DNA of 64,000 bases from Lutraria lutraria (lineage: Eukaryota; Mollusca; Bivalvia; Venerida; Mactridae), in contig OZ026844.1 in assembly GCA_964023205.1 (NCBI GenBank), forward strand, positions 26,820,934 to 26,884,933. Reading direction: 5' to 3'. How positions within the stretch are numbered: the stretch's first letter is position 1; the number at the start of each line of letters is the position of its first letter. The notes under the pieces were generated by a model. It had not been told where the DNA came from. It searched no databases and worked only from the letters and a program-made list of their open reading frames with translations. This document shows, piece after piece, positions 1 to 12,300 of this stretch. The translations under genes were made by a program, and so were the position numbers.

Positions 1-2954
1 TACATGAAGAGATGCATCATAGATATATACACTCAATATAAAACTGTACAGGACCTGAAGAGATGCATCATAGATATATACACTCAATATAACACTGTAC
101 AGTACATAAAGAGATGCATCATAGATAATATACACTCAATATAACACTACAGTACATGAAGAGATGCATCATAGATATATACACTCAATATAAAACTGTA
201 CAGTACATGAAGAGATGCATCATAGATATATACACTCAATATAAAACTGTACAGTACATAATGAGATGCATCATAGATATATACACTCAATATAAAACTG
301 TACAGTACATGAAGAGATGCATCATAGATATATACACTCAATATAAAACTGTACAGTACATAATGAGATGCATCATAGATATATACACTCAATATAAAAC
401 TGTACAGTACATGAAGAGATGCATCATAGATATATACACTCAATATAACACTGTTCAGTACATGAAGAGATGCATCATAGATATATACACTCAATATAAA
501 ACTGTACAGGACCTGAAGAGATGCATCATAGATATATACACTCAATATAAAACTGTACAGGACCTGAAGAGATGCATCATAGATATATTCACTCAATATA
601 AAACTGTACAGGACCTGAAGAGATGCATCATAGATATATACACTCAATATAACACTGTACAGTACATGAAGAGATGCATCATAGATATATACACTCAATA
701 TAACACTGTACAGTACATAAAGAGATGCATCATAGATAATATACACTCAATATAACACTACAGTACATGAAGAGATGCATCATAGATATATACACTCAAT
801 ATAAAACTGTACAGTACATGAAGAGATGCATCATAGATATATTCACTCAATATAAAACTGTACAGTACATGAAGAGATGCATCATAGATAATATACACTC
901 AATATAACACTACAGTACATGAAGAGATGCATCATAGATATATACACTCAATATAAAACTGTACAGTACATGAAGAGATGCATCATAGATATATACACTC
1001 AATATAAAACTGTACAGGACCTGAAGAGATGCATCATAGATATATACACTCAATATAAAACTGTACAGGACCTGAAGAGATGCATCATAGATATATACAC
1101 TAAATATAACACTGTACAGTACATAAAGAGATGCATCATAGATATATACACTCAATATAAAACTGTACAGTACATGAAGAGATGCATCATAGATATATAC
1201 ACTCAATATAAAACTGTACAGTACATAATGAGATGCATCATAGGTAATATACACTCAATATAAAACTGTACAGGACCTGAAGAGATGCATCATAGATATA
1301 TACACTCAATATAAAACTGTACAGGACCTGAAGAGATGCATCATAGATATATACACTCAATATAAAACTGTACAGTACATGAAGAGATGCATCATAGATA
1401 ATATACACTCAATATAACACTACAGTACATGAAGAGATGCATCATAGATATATACACTCAATATAAAACTGTACAGTACATGAAGAGATGCATCATAGAT
1501 ATATACACTCAATATAAAACTGTACAGGACCTGAAGAGATGCATCATAGATATATACACTCAATATAAAACTGTACAGGACCTGAAGAGATGCATCATAG
1601 ATATATACACTCAATATAACACTGTACAGTACATAAAGAGATGCATCATAGATATATACACTCAATATAAAACTGTACAGTACATGAAGAGATGCATCAT
1701 AGATATATACACTCAATATAAAACTGTACAGTACATGAAGAGATGCATCATAGGTAATATACACTCAATATAAAACTGTACAGGACCTGAAGAGATGCAT
1801 CATAGATATATACACTCAATATAAAACTGTACAGGACCTGAAGAGATGCATCATAGATATATACACTCAATATAAAACTGTACAGGACCTGAAGAGATGC
1901 ATCATAGATATATACACTCAATATAACACTGTACAGTACATGAAGAGATGCATCATAGATATATACACTCAATATAAAACTGTACAGTACATGAAGAGAT
2001 GCATCATAGATATATACACTCAATATAAAACTGTACAGGACCTGAAGAGATGCATCATAGATATATACACTCAATATAACACTGTACAGTACATGAAGAG
2101 ATGCATCATAGATATATACACTCAATAAAAAACTGTACAGGACATGAAGAGATGCATCATAGATATATACACTCAATATAAAACTGTACAGTACATGAAG
2201 AGATGCATCATAGATATATACACTCAATATAAAACTGTACAGTACATGAAGAGATGCATCATAGATATATACACTCAATATAAAACTGTACAGTACATAA
2301 AGAGATGCATCATAGATATATACACTCAATATAACACTGTACAGTACATAAAGAGATGCATCATAGATATATACACTCAATATAAAACTGTACAGTACAT
2401 GAAGAGATGCATCATAGATATATACACTCAATATAAAACTGTACAGTACATGAAGAGATGCATCATAGATATATACACTCAATATAAAACTGTACAGTAC
2501 ATGAAGAGATGCATCATAGATATATACACTCAATATAACACTGTACAGTACATAAAGAGATGCATCATAGATATATACACTCAATATAACACTGTACAGT
2601 ACATAAAGAGATGCATCATAGATATATACACTCAATATAAAACTGTACAGTACATAAAGAGATGCATCATAGATATATACACTCAATATAAAACTGTACA
2701 GTACATAAAGAGATGCATCATAGATATATACACTCAATATAACACTGTACAGTACATAAAGAGATGCATCATAGATATATACACTCAATATAAAACTGTA
2801 CAGTACATAAAGAGATGCATCATAGATATATACACTCAATATAAAACTGTACTGTACATGAAGAGATGCATCATAGATAATATACACTCAATATAAAACT
2901 GTACAGTACATGAAGAGATGCATCATAGATATATACACTCAATATAAAACTGTA
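1..2954. repeat. 51-bp minisatellite array, about 58 copies
   Basis: A head-to-tail array of a 51-bp unit built around GATGCATCATAGATATATAC, ACTCAATATAAAACTG and TACAGTACATGAA. It is open at the left edge of the window and stops abruptly near 2954. Units differ by a few substitutions (TACATGAAG, GACCTGAAG or TACATAAAG at the junction; AAAACTG or AACACTG). A marked variant gains one base (GATAATATAC) and usually loses GT near the unit end. Because 51 is a multiple of 3 and the unit lacks stops in one frame on each strand, it yields long artefactual reading frames. Each unit holds the palindromes GATGCATC and CTGTACAG. Confidence 0.98.
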
Positions 2955-3526
2955 AACAATTTACAAGATGGAGATACATGTACATGTCTGGACAGCTTTA
3001 TGTTTACATTTAATCTGAGAAGTGAAAATTAAGGCTAGACTTGATCTTACATATTTACTTTCCATCGCAGACTATGTCTCCAAAGAATCATTTCTCTTAT
3101 CACACATTTATGACAGTTTAGACAGGGTCGCTTATAGTACTGTTATCTGATAATCATAAATGTTATGTTATAATTATTTATTGAATGTTATGTTTCTATG
3201 ATATAATACAAACAGCACGCGATGTGCCACAAGTTTATGATTGGACATACAGAAACCTAATAGATTTAATTGTATGATCTGATTGTTTTTCCATTATAAA
3301 GCGATATGTTCATAGCAGGATTCACATTTAAGACCTGTCGTTGTCTAGACTTCACTCATTTCCTGAAAATCAAGGAAAAAAGTAAAAACTTGTACATACA
3401 ACATACACATGTACACATTCCACATATCTCTGGTTGAACTCCAATATTAAGGATGCCCCACTATTAACGACACTTATGACCAGTTAATAGAGCAGTATTA
3501 ATGTACTTTGATTTATTGTAATTTAA
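2955..3526. other. Unassigned AT-rich sequence
   Basis: No exon, RNA gene or repeat is recognised between the minisatellite edge and the next MITE. A good splice-acceptor-like sequence ends near 3070, but each frame after it closes within about 30 codons. Confidence 0.5.
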
Positions 3527-4225
3527 TTAAAGTCCCATTAGCTTTTTGGGTTTTAAAAATAAAGTAGGTCTTATTTTACCTTGAAAGATGCCTTATCGGT
3601 GAAATTGACTTTTACTTTCAATAAACATAATCCAAAATTTGCTTTTTTAAAGCCCCATGACCTTTTTGCAATAAAAAATATATGTAAAAAACAAACATTT
3701 GCTGATATTATCCCAAGATAATTATTACCGACGAAACTAGCCATTTTTCTTCTAAAAACACTCATTTCGATGTGTATTTTGCTTTTGTAAACTTGAAATA
3801 CATAGAGCGCGTGACGTCACTTAATGCGTGTGCATAATATGACTGCGGGAAACACAGCTGTTCTATAAATAGTTTTTTTGATATTGAAAAAAATACAATA
3901 GTGGTTTTGGAAACATTTTTCCTTGCTATAAAGTATGCACGGGAGGAAAACACACCGGATTCCTCTGTTATAGAATAAACATAAACTGTTAGGACCGATA
4001 AATGTATATGCTTATGAGACTTTAATCACTAGGTACAAATAGAAATATAGCACGGTATATTGCAAAAAATAAGAAAAAGCATCTGGCAACATTTTTACGA
4101 GATGTGACCAAAGAAAGACATTATGTAAATATTGTTTTGGAGCAAATAAAATATATTTCTTATATTTAACAATAATTTATCTATCCTTCTGATTTACTAA
4201 ATTCAAAAAGCTAATGGGCCTTTAA
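3527..4225. mobile_element. MITE-like element with TTAA ends
   Basis: Inverted termini of about 20 bp face each other: AGTCCCATTAGCTTTTTG at 3531-3548 and its complement CAAAAAGCTAATGGGCCT at 4204-4221. Both are flanked by TTAA (3527-3530 and 4222-4225). A TTAA target duplication is typical of piggyBac-type or Kolobok-type elements. The 690-bp interior has only short reading frames, so it would be non-autonomous. Confidence 0.65.
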
Positions 4226-4562
4226 CTGCGTAAAGGCTTGCAATATTTACATTCATTCATAAAGTGATATAGAGATTAGTGTTATATGTTTCAACGTAAC
4301 AATGGGCACTTAAAATATCACTGTTTGAGTTGTCAATTATAATTGCTATTTTTTATGGATTATATACTGTAACAAACTTCAAATCGGAGTAAAGCGAGTA
4401 TCAACTGCATGCCTAGAGCAATAGATAATTTGTCTTCACCAGGGCCGTATGAACCACGGATAGGGGTAGGGGACAATAATATCGACTGTAATGGTAAATA
4501 AAATGGGCCTATAACTGATTTATCAAATGCCTGGATCATTCCAAGGTTTCTTTTATTTTCAG

Positions 4563-4691
4563 ATCGTCAAACATTTGAGAGAATGCCAACAGCATTAAAA
4601 GCACAATGGTTTCTACAGAATTTGAGTTACAACTCCGCCATAGTCGTTACTATTTCATTCTGGTCATATATAGGAATACTTGATAAGTCAG
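4563..4691 (+). CDS. Rolling stone family membrane protein, penultimate exon
   Basis: A 129-bp internal exon after the acceptor TTTTATTTTCAG and before the donor G|GTGGGT. It completes a split codon with its first two bases and leaves one base at the end (phase 1 at both sides). The 42 codons read RQTFERMPTALKAQWFLQNL, then SYNSAIVVTISFWSYIGILD. The pattern of an aromatic residue, LYN/SYN, and a hydrophobic segment with VVT..FW is how a middle transmembrane helix of the Drosophila rolling stone family begins. Its phase fits the exon at 10977 exactly, giving ...LDKS-DVLQTPL.... Family assignment is by recognition. Upstream exons were not found and may lie beyond the minisatellite. Confidence 0.6.
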
Positions 4692-5765
4692 GTGGGTATA
4701 AATTCAATCTCTGACAATTCGTCAGTAGAATATTCCTTTCAGTCATGATCGGTGAACGGCTCATTGCAATACATAGATAATCATGTTACCTTGATATGAT
4801 TTACAAAATGACGAACTGTCTAGCTTTGAACGAATTATCAGCACATTGCCTCTTTGGTACAGGTTCTACCACGAAGTGCAAAGAAAAATGATATTTTGCA
4901 TAACATTGAAATCTCAATTCGTTCAGGAAATCCATTAAAAAAAGGCGGTATCGTTTCGAGGAGAGCAAACAGTTATCTCTACATGACCATGAATATAATC
5001 ATGTACATCATATTTTTATCAGAAGGTATATATTTCGGTTCTCCCCGGAACAAATTTTGAAATAACTCGATCATTGGCGGCTTCGAGAAATAAACACGAT
5101 CCGCACGTGTAACTTTCTTTATTTCGTCCACAGGTCCAAAAAATGGGTAAACATTAAATGATACAATGTATTTGCAATATAATACGTAAGGAAATGAGAT
5201 AAATGACTAAACAAATGGTTGGAAAATGTTAACAGTCTTCTAAAAAAATACTGAACCAGGAAGTAGGATACGCTAATACGCAGGTCGTGTTGATGATTTT
5301 ACGTGATAAAATATCCATAACACAGTCATACTTCTGGGTAAGAGGAAGCAAAATCATCCATTAATTCTGGAAACAATGGACACGGATTAATGAAAACAAT
5401 TACTTTGATATGAAAACTTCTAGAACCACAGAGCTGAATGGAGTACATGTTTGTGTTGTCGTTTCTCCATCGAATATTACCTTTAAATCAATACTTCCTT
5501 TGTTCTCTCTTCAAGTCTCAAGACAATTAAATCTTTTCCATTATTTCTACAATGACGAAGCTAAGGCACGTTATAACGGCAATATTTCCCGGGAAATACT
5601 CCTAAAATACATGTATTGATTTATCTCCCCATTGTAAAGTTGCTATACTACGTAAAACACGAGTTAAGGTATTAGGATTCCAATTTACACCTACTAAACG
5701 ATGGCTCTTTCACATTTTGTGATCTGTTTAAAATGACAAAGTCAAAACAGGTAAGCACGTTTTAT
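4692..5765. other. Intron sequence, no feature seen
   Basis: This is the 5' part of the inferred 6.3 kb rolling stone intron. Reading frames at 4854-5060 and 5410-5619 are short, have no family resemblance and no matching splice sites. Confidence 0.5.
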
Positions 5766-6907
5766 AACAAAAGGGCCATGATGGCCCTGTATCGCTCACC
5801 TGAGTATCATAACACTAATTATAGTTTAATCAAGGGAAGTTACTTGCCATGGTTAAAAGTTATCTACACCAACTGTCAAGTAGTTGTTGAAATCAACTGA
5901 CCCCCTGGGCAGGGCCAATATTGACCCTGGGGCCATGATTTGCACGAACTTGGTAGAAGTCTACAAGACAATGCTACATACAAAATATCTAAGCTCTAGA
6001 CCTTTTCCTATAATCAAGTGGCCCCTGGGGCGGGGCCAATTTTGAACAAAAGTAAAGTTCCACTAGACAATGCTATATACCAAATATCTTAGCTCTAGGC
6101 CTCGTGATTTTGATCAAGAAGATTTGTTAATTTTCCAATATGAAATAGAGTAAACCGGGGGGCGGGGGCAATTTTGATCCCAGGGCCATAATTTGAACAA
6201 ACTTGGTAGAGATTCACAAGTCAATGCTACATACAGAATATCTAAGCTCTAGGCCTTGTGGTTTTGCAGAAGATGTTTTTTTTTTTTCTTATATAAGCCT
6301 ATGTCAATCGAGTGACCCCCGGGGCGGGGCAAATTTTGACCCTGCAACCGTAATTTGAGCAAATTCAGTAGAGATCCACTAGAAAATGCTACATACCGAA
6401 TATCTTAGCTCTAGGCCTAGTGGTTTTGGACAAGAGGATTTTTTTTTTTTCTAATATAAAATAGATTAAACCCCGGAGCGGGGCCAATTTTGACCCCGGG
6501 GCCATAGTTTGAACAAACTTGGTAGAGGGCCACAAGACAATAATACATACAAAATATCTAAGCTCTAGGCTTTGTGTGAATATATAAATCAAGTGACCCT
6601 CGGGGCGGGGCCTATTTTGACCCTTGGGCAATAATTTGAACCAACTTGGTAGGAGTTCACTAGACAATTTATGCTACACACTAAATATCTAAGCTCTAGG
6701 TCCTCTGGTTCTGCATGGAATGGAATTCTTTGAACAAATTTGGTAGAGCTCCAAGCAAGGAACACACCTGTGAAGTTTGGTTGAAATTGACCCAGTGGTT
6801 TAGGAGGAGATATTGTTTAAAGAAATCGTTGACGACGGACGGACGGACGACGGCCATAGGTCGATCCTAAAAACTCACCTTGGCACTCTGTGCCATGTGA
6901 GCTAAAA
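5766..6907 (+). mobile_element. Pearl/Helitron-like element, family A, full length
   Basis: The 5' end carries the hairpin GGGCCATGATGGCCC followed by ATCGCTCAC. The core is about six tandem units of roughly 165 bp, with GGGGCGGGGCCAATTTTGACC, TTGAACAAACTTGGTAGAG and AATATCTAAGCTCTAGG in order. The 3' end is a hairpin TGGCAC-TCT-GTGCCA (6881-6895) followed six bases later by CTAA. Subterminal GCTCAC and GTGAGC are inverted. No transposase or Rep-helicase frame is present. Confidence 0.8.
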
Positions 6908-7230
6908 TATCAGTTCTTGAAGAACATGCTTGTTTTTTTTTCAAATCGAAGAATGCTATGCCACGTAGAACATTTTTATCGTCATTTTTCTTGCAATTTC
7001 GACTATAAAATACCCAAAAATGACATTGCTCGAACTTTTAGCAAATATCAACTCATGTTTTTCCTTTCACGAGGAGTCACATTTGAAGAGATTTCTCTTC
7101 CGTGAAGTAGATCTATGCTGGCCAACCTACTCGTGCATGCAACATTGTCCCAACCTCCCGTTTGCCTCAACACAAAAAGTAATGCACAGAAGTCGTTTAA
7201 AACGAAATACTCGAAATAATATTTGTTCAA
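6908..7230. other. Unassigned intron sequence
   Basis: AT-rich sequence between two repeat elements. Overlapping frames on both strands (6890-7331) show no family resemblance. Confidence 0.4.
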
Positions 7231-7949
7231 ATTATTGCCCTGGGGTCAAAATTGGTCCCGCATTTGGGTTCCTCTTTTTAGGATCGATGAATGTCTGGCG
7301 TCCGTCCACAATTAGTTTGTTTACACTCTAGCATTCACAGCTCTTCACGAATCGTGATCAAACTTGCTCACAATGTATATGGCCGCAATGTCTCGGCTAA
7401 GTTCGATTGTGGGCAAAATCGGACAATATCTTCAAGAGTTATGCGCCCTTGACTTACCAAATTTGCTATATTTAGCTTGTTTACACTCTAGCGCATTCAT
7501 TGATTCACCAATCCTAATCATATTTTCAACTAAATGTGTAGAATTAAAATATATTGGACTAGTTCGATTATGGGCGGAATCGGACCAGAACTTCAAGAGT
7601 TATGGGCCCTTGACTTAGAAAATTTGCTATATTTGAGTTTGTTTACACTCTATCGCATTCATTTATTCACCAATCCTAATAATATTTTTAATAAATGTGT
7701 ATAACCAAAAGATCTTGAACAAGTTCAATTATGGGCGGGATCGGACCAGAACTTCAAGAGTTATGGGCCCTTGACTTAGAAAATTTGCTGTGTTTTAGCT
7801 TAACAGTATTATACCTTCATTGTTGGTTTCGATCTCAAAATATACGTAAAAATGGCTTATACGAGATGAAAACTTTATTAAATGGTCATTAATTATAGTG
7901 CCTTTTTTCTCAGGTGAGCGATCAAGGGCCATCATGCCCCTCTTGTTTA
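7231..7949 (-). mobile_element. Pearl/Helitron-like element, family C, reverse orientation
   Basis: On the - strand the element starts with the same end as the other families (AAGAGGGGCATGATGGCCC then ATCGCTCACCTGAG, near 7905-7945). It has a different core: three units of about 160 bp marked by TTGTTTACACTCTA at 7318, 7478 and 7640, and by CTTCAAGAGTTATGGGCCCT. It ends near the diagnostic GATCCTAAAAA seen in family A. The final hairpin is missing. Confidence 0.65.
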
Positions 7950-8125
7950 TATAGGCTTATATAGGAAAATTTTAAAAAATCTTCTTGTCAGAAACTACAT
8001 TGCCTAGAGCTTAGATATTCGGTTTGTTACATTGTCTAGTGGACCTCTACCAAGATCATTTAAGTTGTGATCCCGGGCTCAACATTGGCCTGCCCAGGGG
8101 TCTACTTGATTTTACATTGATCTTA
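7950..8125 (-). mobile_element. Family A core fragment, reverse orientation
   Basis: It holds the complement of one family A core unit (AATCTTCTTGTC, TAGAGCTTAGATATT, TAGTGGACCTCTACCAAG). Neither terminus is present. Confidence 0.6.
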
Positions 8126-10976
8126 CAGCTCGCCCACTTTGCTCAATCTATAGCGCTTGGGTCATAAGTTCGTACCATGAGCGGCGCACTGTACACCCTA
8201 GGGATCCTTTCGAATATAGCTCCCCGAAGTAGCTCTGCAAATTTGGGAGCTATGTAGACGGACAATCCCATTATTACTTATAATTGCATGATAAATACAT
8301 GCCTTGTTGGCATAATTATGTTTGTAAAAACAATTAAAGATTTAATGACTTTTATCTTGCATTAGATAATTGGGGATCATTATCCAGGAAAAACAACAAC
8401 TACTCCGAATACAGCTTCTTATTCAGTACGGTAGCTATATTCGGCGAACAGAGATCCCAGGGGAGTGGTATGCGGAAACCTATATACAGAGAGCTATATT
8501 TGAAAGGTTTGACACCACATACGTTCTTTGTGACAATTTAGTAGGGACATTGTGTCTGAGGACATTCGCCCGCCATTCGTCATGGCGAAATTCGTGAAAT
8601 CGAAAAAAAAGATCGTTTAATCAGTCTATCAATCACCGGCAATCGGCATGGTGAATATGGTGATAAAAATCGGCCGAGATGTGCCGAATGAACCAGTCTC
8701 GTGATTTTTTCACATACAGTTGAACACATATAACTGTCAGCTATAGGTGCAATTCCTTCTGAATTTATTGGCAATTGCAGATGTTTGCTATTTCTACAAT
8801 TTGCCTTCGAATTATGTTTACATCTTTCATTAGAGATCCAAGTTTTCATCGTTTAGTTAATTGATTTTATTTCAGAGCTTTATAAAGATGAAGCATTGAA
8901 AAGTATGTTGAATTTTATGCATGACTTAAGCTCTTTGCATGAGAATGAATCTCGATATAGAGGTGACGGTTATAAATGTCCTTATCTGTTATTCTACAAT
9001 CTACACGTATAAAAAAATTATATAAATATAAAATACGGGGTCATAGCGATTTCGGTGTTTAATTCTGATATGTTTACAATTTGATAGATGCCTTGCTTTG
9101 AAAATAATCATATAAAAAGAATCATGTAATCTCATCTGTTTGGTAATGTACGAGTATGTTACAGGTTCTCTTTAGAAACACCATATTATTCATCATGTTA
9201 TTTTCATGACTTAATGAATAGACGCAAAACCTACAAGATTTGTTTGAAAACGGAAAACATGAAGGGACATAGTTAGTCTCCGAAGTAGGTCCACACTTTG
9301 GCGTTGTCATCTGAATAACATGCAAAACATACAAGATGATATATTTGGGAATGTCAATAAAAATCAGCAGAAAACTAGCTACTGACCAAAGAACTCCGTG
9401 TGATTTACCAGCAAATGAATTTGATGAATTCGTGTATAAACTCAAAGCAGGTTCACTCCCACTTGTATTTTATTTATTGAGAGGGGCAATATTTAAGGAT
9501 GATATTCACGATATCCCGAATCTCGCATTTAACGCAATTCGGAAGGCATTGTATACTTCCATAGCACACGGGAGCTCTAGTTAAGCAATTTACCGGATTA
9601 TTCCACTTATAAATTTCTGTAGGCAATGTGTCATAGCGAAATTCTATAGTATAATAGTATTTTTGATTTTTAACGAATGACTTATCGAATTATGAATACC
9701 CAGTGTGCATATTTTGTCGTCTGCAATCCAGCCACATCTGTCTCGAACCAACGTCTTACGCGATCAAAAACGTCTGACAGCCAGTAGGTCTTCATCCAAA
9801 TAATTGACCGAGTTGCTGATTTGATAAACGTTTATTTTCTTCATCATATTCCGGTAAAACTTATCTATCTTAATGATCCGTCTCTTGCTAAATTAACATT
9901 TGCTAAATTTACATAGATTGTTTAAGAGATCGGCAGACACATACGTCGCTATGGTAACACGACATAATATGACATTTAGGAAGTCGTCGGGAGGTTCGTC
10001 CAATTTCTGTAAGAACTTGGCTATTATTTCGTCATAATATAAATTTTGTATTTTTGTTCCTTTTCCACTACATGTATGTACAACTCATTTGCTTGCATAA
10101 CGTAACATACTATAAGAGAAACAATGCATTAAATACATGTAATGGACATGCCCCACATAATTATGTGCGAATATAATTTTCTCGTTTTCTCTCCTTTTTC
10201 TCTACGATAAGTAATTATATCCGTTGTGTAACAATTTCAGCATATCTAAATTCAGATACCGTGTATATACATACATAATATAGTTATGTATTCAAATGCC
10301 AACAATGCTCCGTTAAATAGTATTGCGTGCCACAATACCAACGGTAAATGTCTGTCTTCGTAAAATCTAATCTAGCGTAGTAAGCCACAAAATGTCTTGC
10401 AGATAAACTAAATTTTGAGACCGTTTGTTCTGCTTGGAAACTCTTGAAACAAAACAATAAATTGGTATCTATTGTTACGACCATGAACCATATACTGTAT
10501 GCATTTTGGGTTTTACCAAAGGGCCTATGCATGTTTGAAACAATCAAGGTGTAAGTCTTGCTAGATATTTCTTTAAATGCACGCTATAAAAACACGTTTA
10601 CAGCCAGATTCGTCGAAAATATAACATATACTTATTAGGTAAATTTTATGTAATAATTAATAAGCATATTGTATTACGATAAAAACTGCACGTTGTAATT
10701 CCCTAGATATGACTTTATTTGACAATATTGTACCAATTTTCATCAAGTGTCATGGTGACCGAAGGCATGGTCATACGGATTCAGTTAAACTAGTAGGCTA
10801 CATTTTTGTAGTTTTATAAAGTTTCAAACATAATTAGACTAAGAACAAAAACCGTGCTTATATAAATTATGTTTTTTATACCACAACATTAATAAAAACG
10901 TAATTGCGAACATCATGTTCACAAATTTTGTGTAAGCATCATTTTTATAATTCATTATATTTCTGTTTGTTTTCAG
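8126..10976. other. Intron sequence, no exon recognised
   Basis: The 3' part of the inferred rolling stone intron. Reading frames at 8370-8597, 9122-9445, 9336-9584 and 10284-10547 lack recognisable domains and convincing splice sites. The last 15 bases form a good acceptor (TTCTGTTTGTTTTCAG). Confidence 0.45.
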
Positions 10977-11437
10977 ACGTACTTCAGACACCGTTGAGCC
11001 AAATGAAGCATACATTAAACACTGTTTATGTAATAACGGATGTTCTAATGTCAGGTACACCCTTCCGTGTTCTACATTTATTGTTCACAGTGGGTCTTGG
11101 TTCCATTTACTCATTGTTCAACGCCATCTACTTTCTCAATGACGGTACCATCATGGAAGGTCGCCATTATGCGTATAACCTTTTGGATTGGGGTAAACCG
11201 GAAGAGGCGGTCGTGACATGCGTACTTTGTGTGGTAATTTGTATTTTTGCGCAGATCGTATTGTACGAACTGTACAGGATTAGATTTTGTATCTACACTA
11301 GGATATATTTTGGTCCAGAAGGCGACAAACCAGGATCAGAAATGCAAAGGATCATGGAGGATGCTAATTCACCAGCTTACCAGACAATAGATGACCGCGG
11401 TGACGTCACGTCGTGCACGGAGGACGAAACTCATTGA
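10977..11437 (+). CDS. Rolling stone family membrane protein, last exon
   Basis: The exon starts after the acceptor CTGTTTGTTTTCAG with two bases of a split codon, and encodes 152 residues to a TGA at 11435-11437. The order of features matches the C-terminal half of rolling stone proteins: a helix with LNTVYVITDVLMSGTPFRVLH, a helix with GLGSIYSLFNAIYFL, a short loop with the family-typical YNLLDWGKPEEAV, and a last helix VVTCVLCVVICIFAQIVLY followed by a basic RIRF segment. The hydrophilic tail of about 45 residues is not recognised. Rolling stone is a multi-pass plasma-membrane protein required for myoblast fusion in Drosophila; whether this homologue does that is unknown. It joins 4563-4691 in phase. 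Confidence 0.75.
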
Positions 11438-11800
11438 TTCCAATAAACAGTATAGTTTCCAAAGTGACGAAACTGACGTCGCTATTTTCATGATGAATCA
11501 ATGTATTCCCTTGATGTTATTTTTCTGATACGTTTTTATTATCATAGGTATATATTGTGTAAAGGTTGTACATTAAAAAAGCTTTCTTTATATTATTATT
11601 CCGATTAGGAAACAATATTCGTTGAATTATACAAGCATTATTGTAGGGCTATATGAGAACTAATAGTATATTGTTTAACATTAAATCGTTATTTCTTTGA
11701 AATTACTTTATTATCGTGTCATGTTTTTATTTTAATTTCAATATGGAACGGCTTGTCAAAATGAAAAAATAAAAAATAAAAGTACTTGAAATCGTCCAAC
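11438..11800 (+). other. 3' untranslated region of the rolling stone gene
   Basis: AT-rich sequence after the stop codon. Overlapping AATAAA signals lie at 11768-11773 and 11775-11780, and an earlier AATAAA sits five bases after the stop, too close to be the main site. The 3' end is inferred. Confidence 0.45.
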
Positions 11801-11904
11801 TTTGAGATTTAATGGTAATAATGTATTACCAGCAAGTACAGATAACGTTGACTAGAATACTGAAATCAATTATTTATACCCCCTCGGTCAAAAGTTTTTT
11901 GTCT

Positions 11905-12095
11905 CTGCCTAGTAGGCTAATCAATAACAAGGTTGCTGACTTCAAATCATGTTAACATCTCACTGATAGAGGGTCGTGAGTTCGAGCCCAGCCACTCATA
12001 TTTATATGAGAAAGTAGTCAGTTGCTTACGGATGATGGGAGTCTAGTGCTGGCTCTTCCCAGGAACGATGGTTATATGACTCTGACAGTTAGAAA
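11905..12095 (+). mobile_element. tRNA-derived SINE
   Basis: A degenerate A-box-like start is followed by a B box (GTGAGTTCGAGCCC, near 11969-11982). The body reads GATGGGAGTCTAGTGCTGG and TTCCCAGGAACGATGGTTA. The same body occurs inverted at 25985-26182, which shows a dispersed family. Confidence 0.65.
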
Positions 12096-12300
12096 ATGAA
12101 AACTCGATCAAGCGTCTATCACCGCTGTGAGTTCAGATCCCACCTCACATGTGAATCAGCTGTCCAGCCAGCTAATGGAAGGTCGATGGGTCTACTTAAA
12201 TTCTCGCCTGGTGTCGTCCTCCACCATTAAAGCTGGAAAGTCGCCAAATGAATGTTGGTGAGACATTGAACAACAATGATAAAAGTTGTTTCCAATTATC
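12096..12300 (+). mobile_element. Second tRNA-derived SINE
   Basis: A B-box-like GTGAGTTCAGATCCC near 12127 is followed by a central part (CCTGGTGTCGTCCTCCACC, ATTAAAGCTGGAAAGTCGCC). The central part resembles the shared domain of several marine invertebrate SINEs. It lies head to tail with the preceding SINE. Confidence 0.55.

Noticed and set aside
147..2896. Long open frames on both strands, up to 379 codons, with 17-residue repeats
   Set aside because: They follow from a 51-bp tandem unit with no stop codon. Frames are open on both strands at the same place, break at every indel variant, and have no composition or context of a gene.
1..2954. A CRISPR array
   Set aside because: Repeats are contiguous with no unique spacers, and the genome is eukaryotic.
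3571..3953. Two consecutive - strand frames of about 64 codons
   Set aside because: They lie wholly inside the TTAA-flanked MITE and have no recognisable domain.
9336..9584. An 82-codon + strand frame in the rolling stone intron
   Set aside because: No resemblance to the family, no fitting splice sites, and the flanking exons already join in phase without it.
11401..11420. A CRE-like TGACGTCA site
   Set aside because: It lies inside the coding part of the rolling stone last exon, so there is no reason to call it regulatory.
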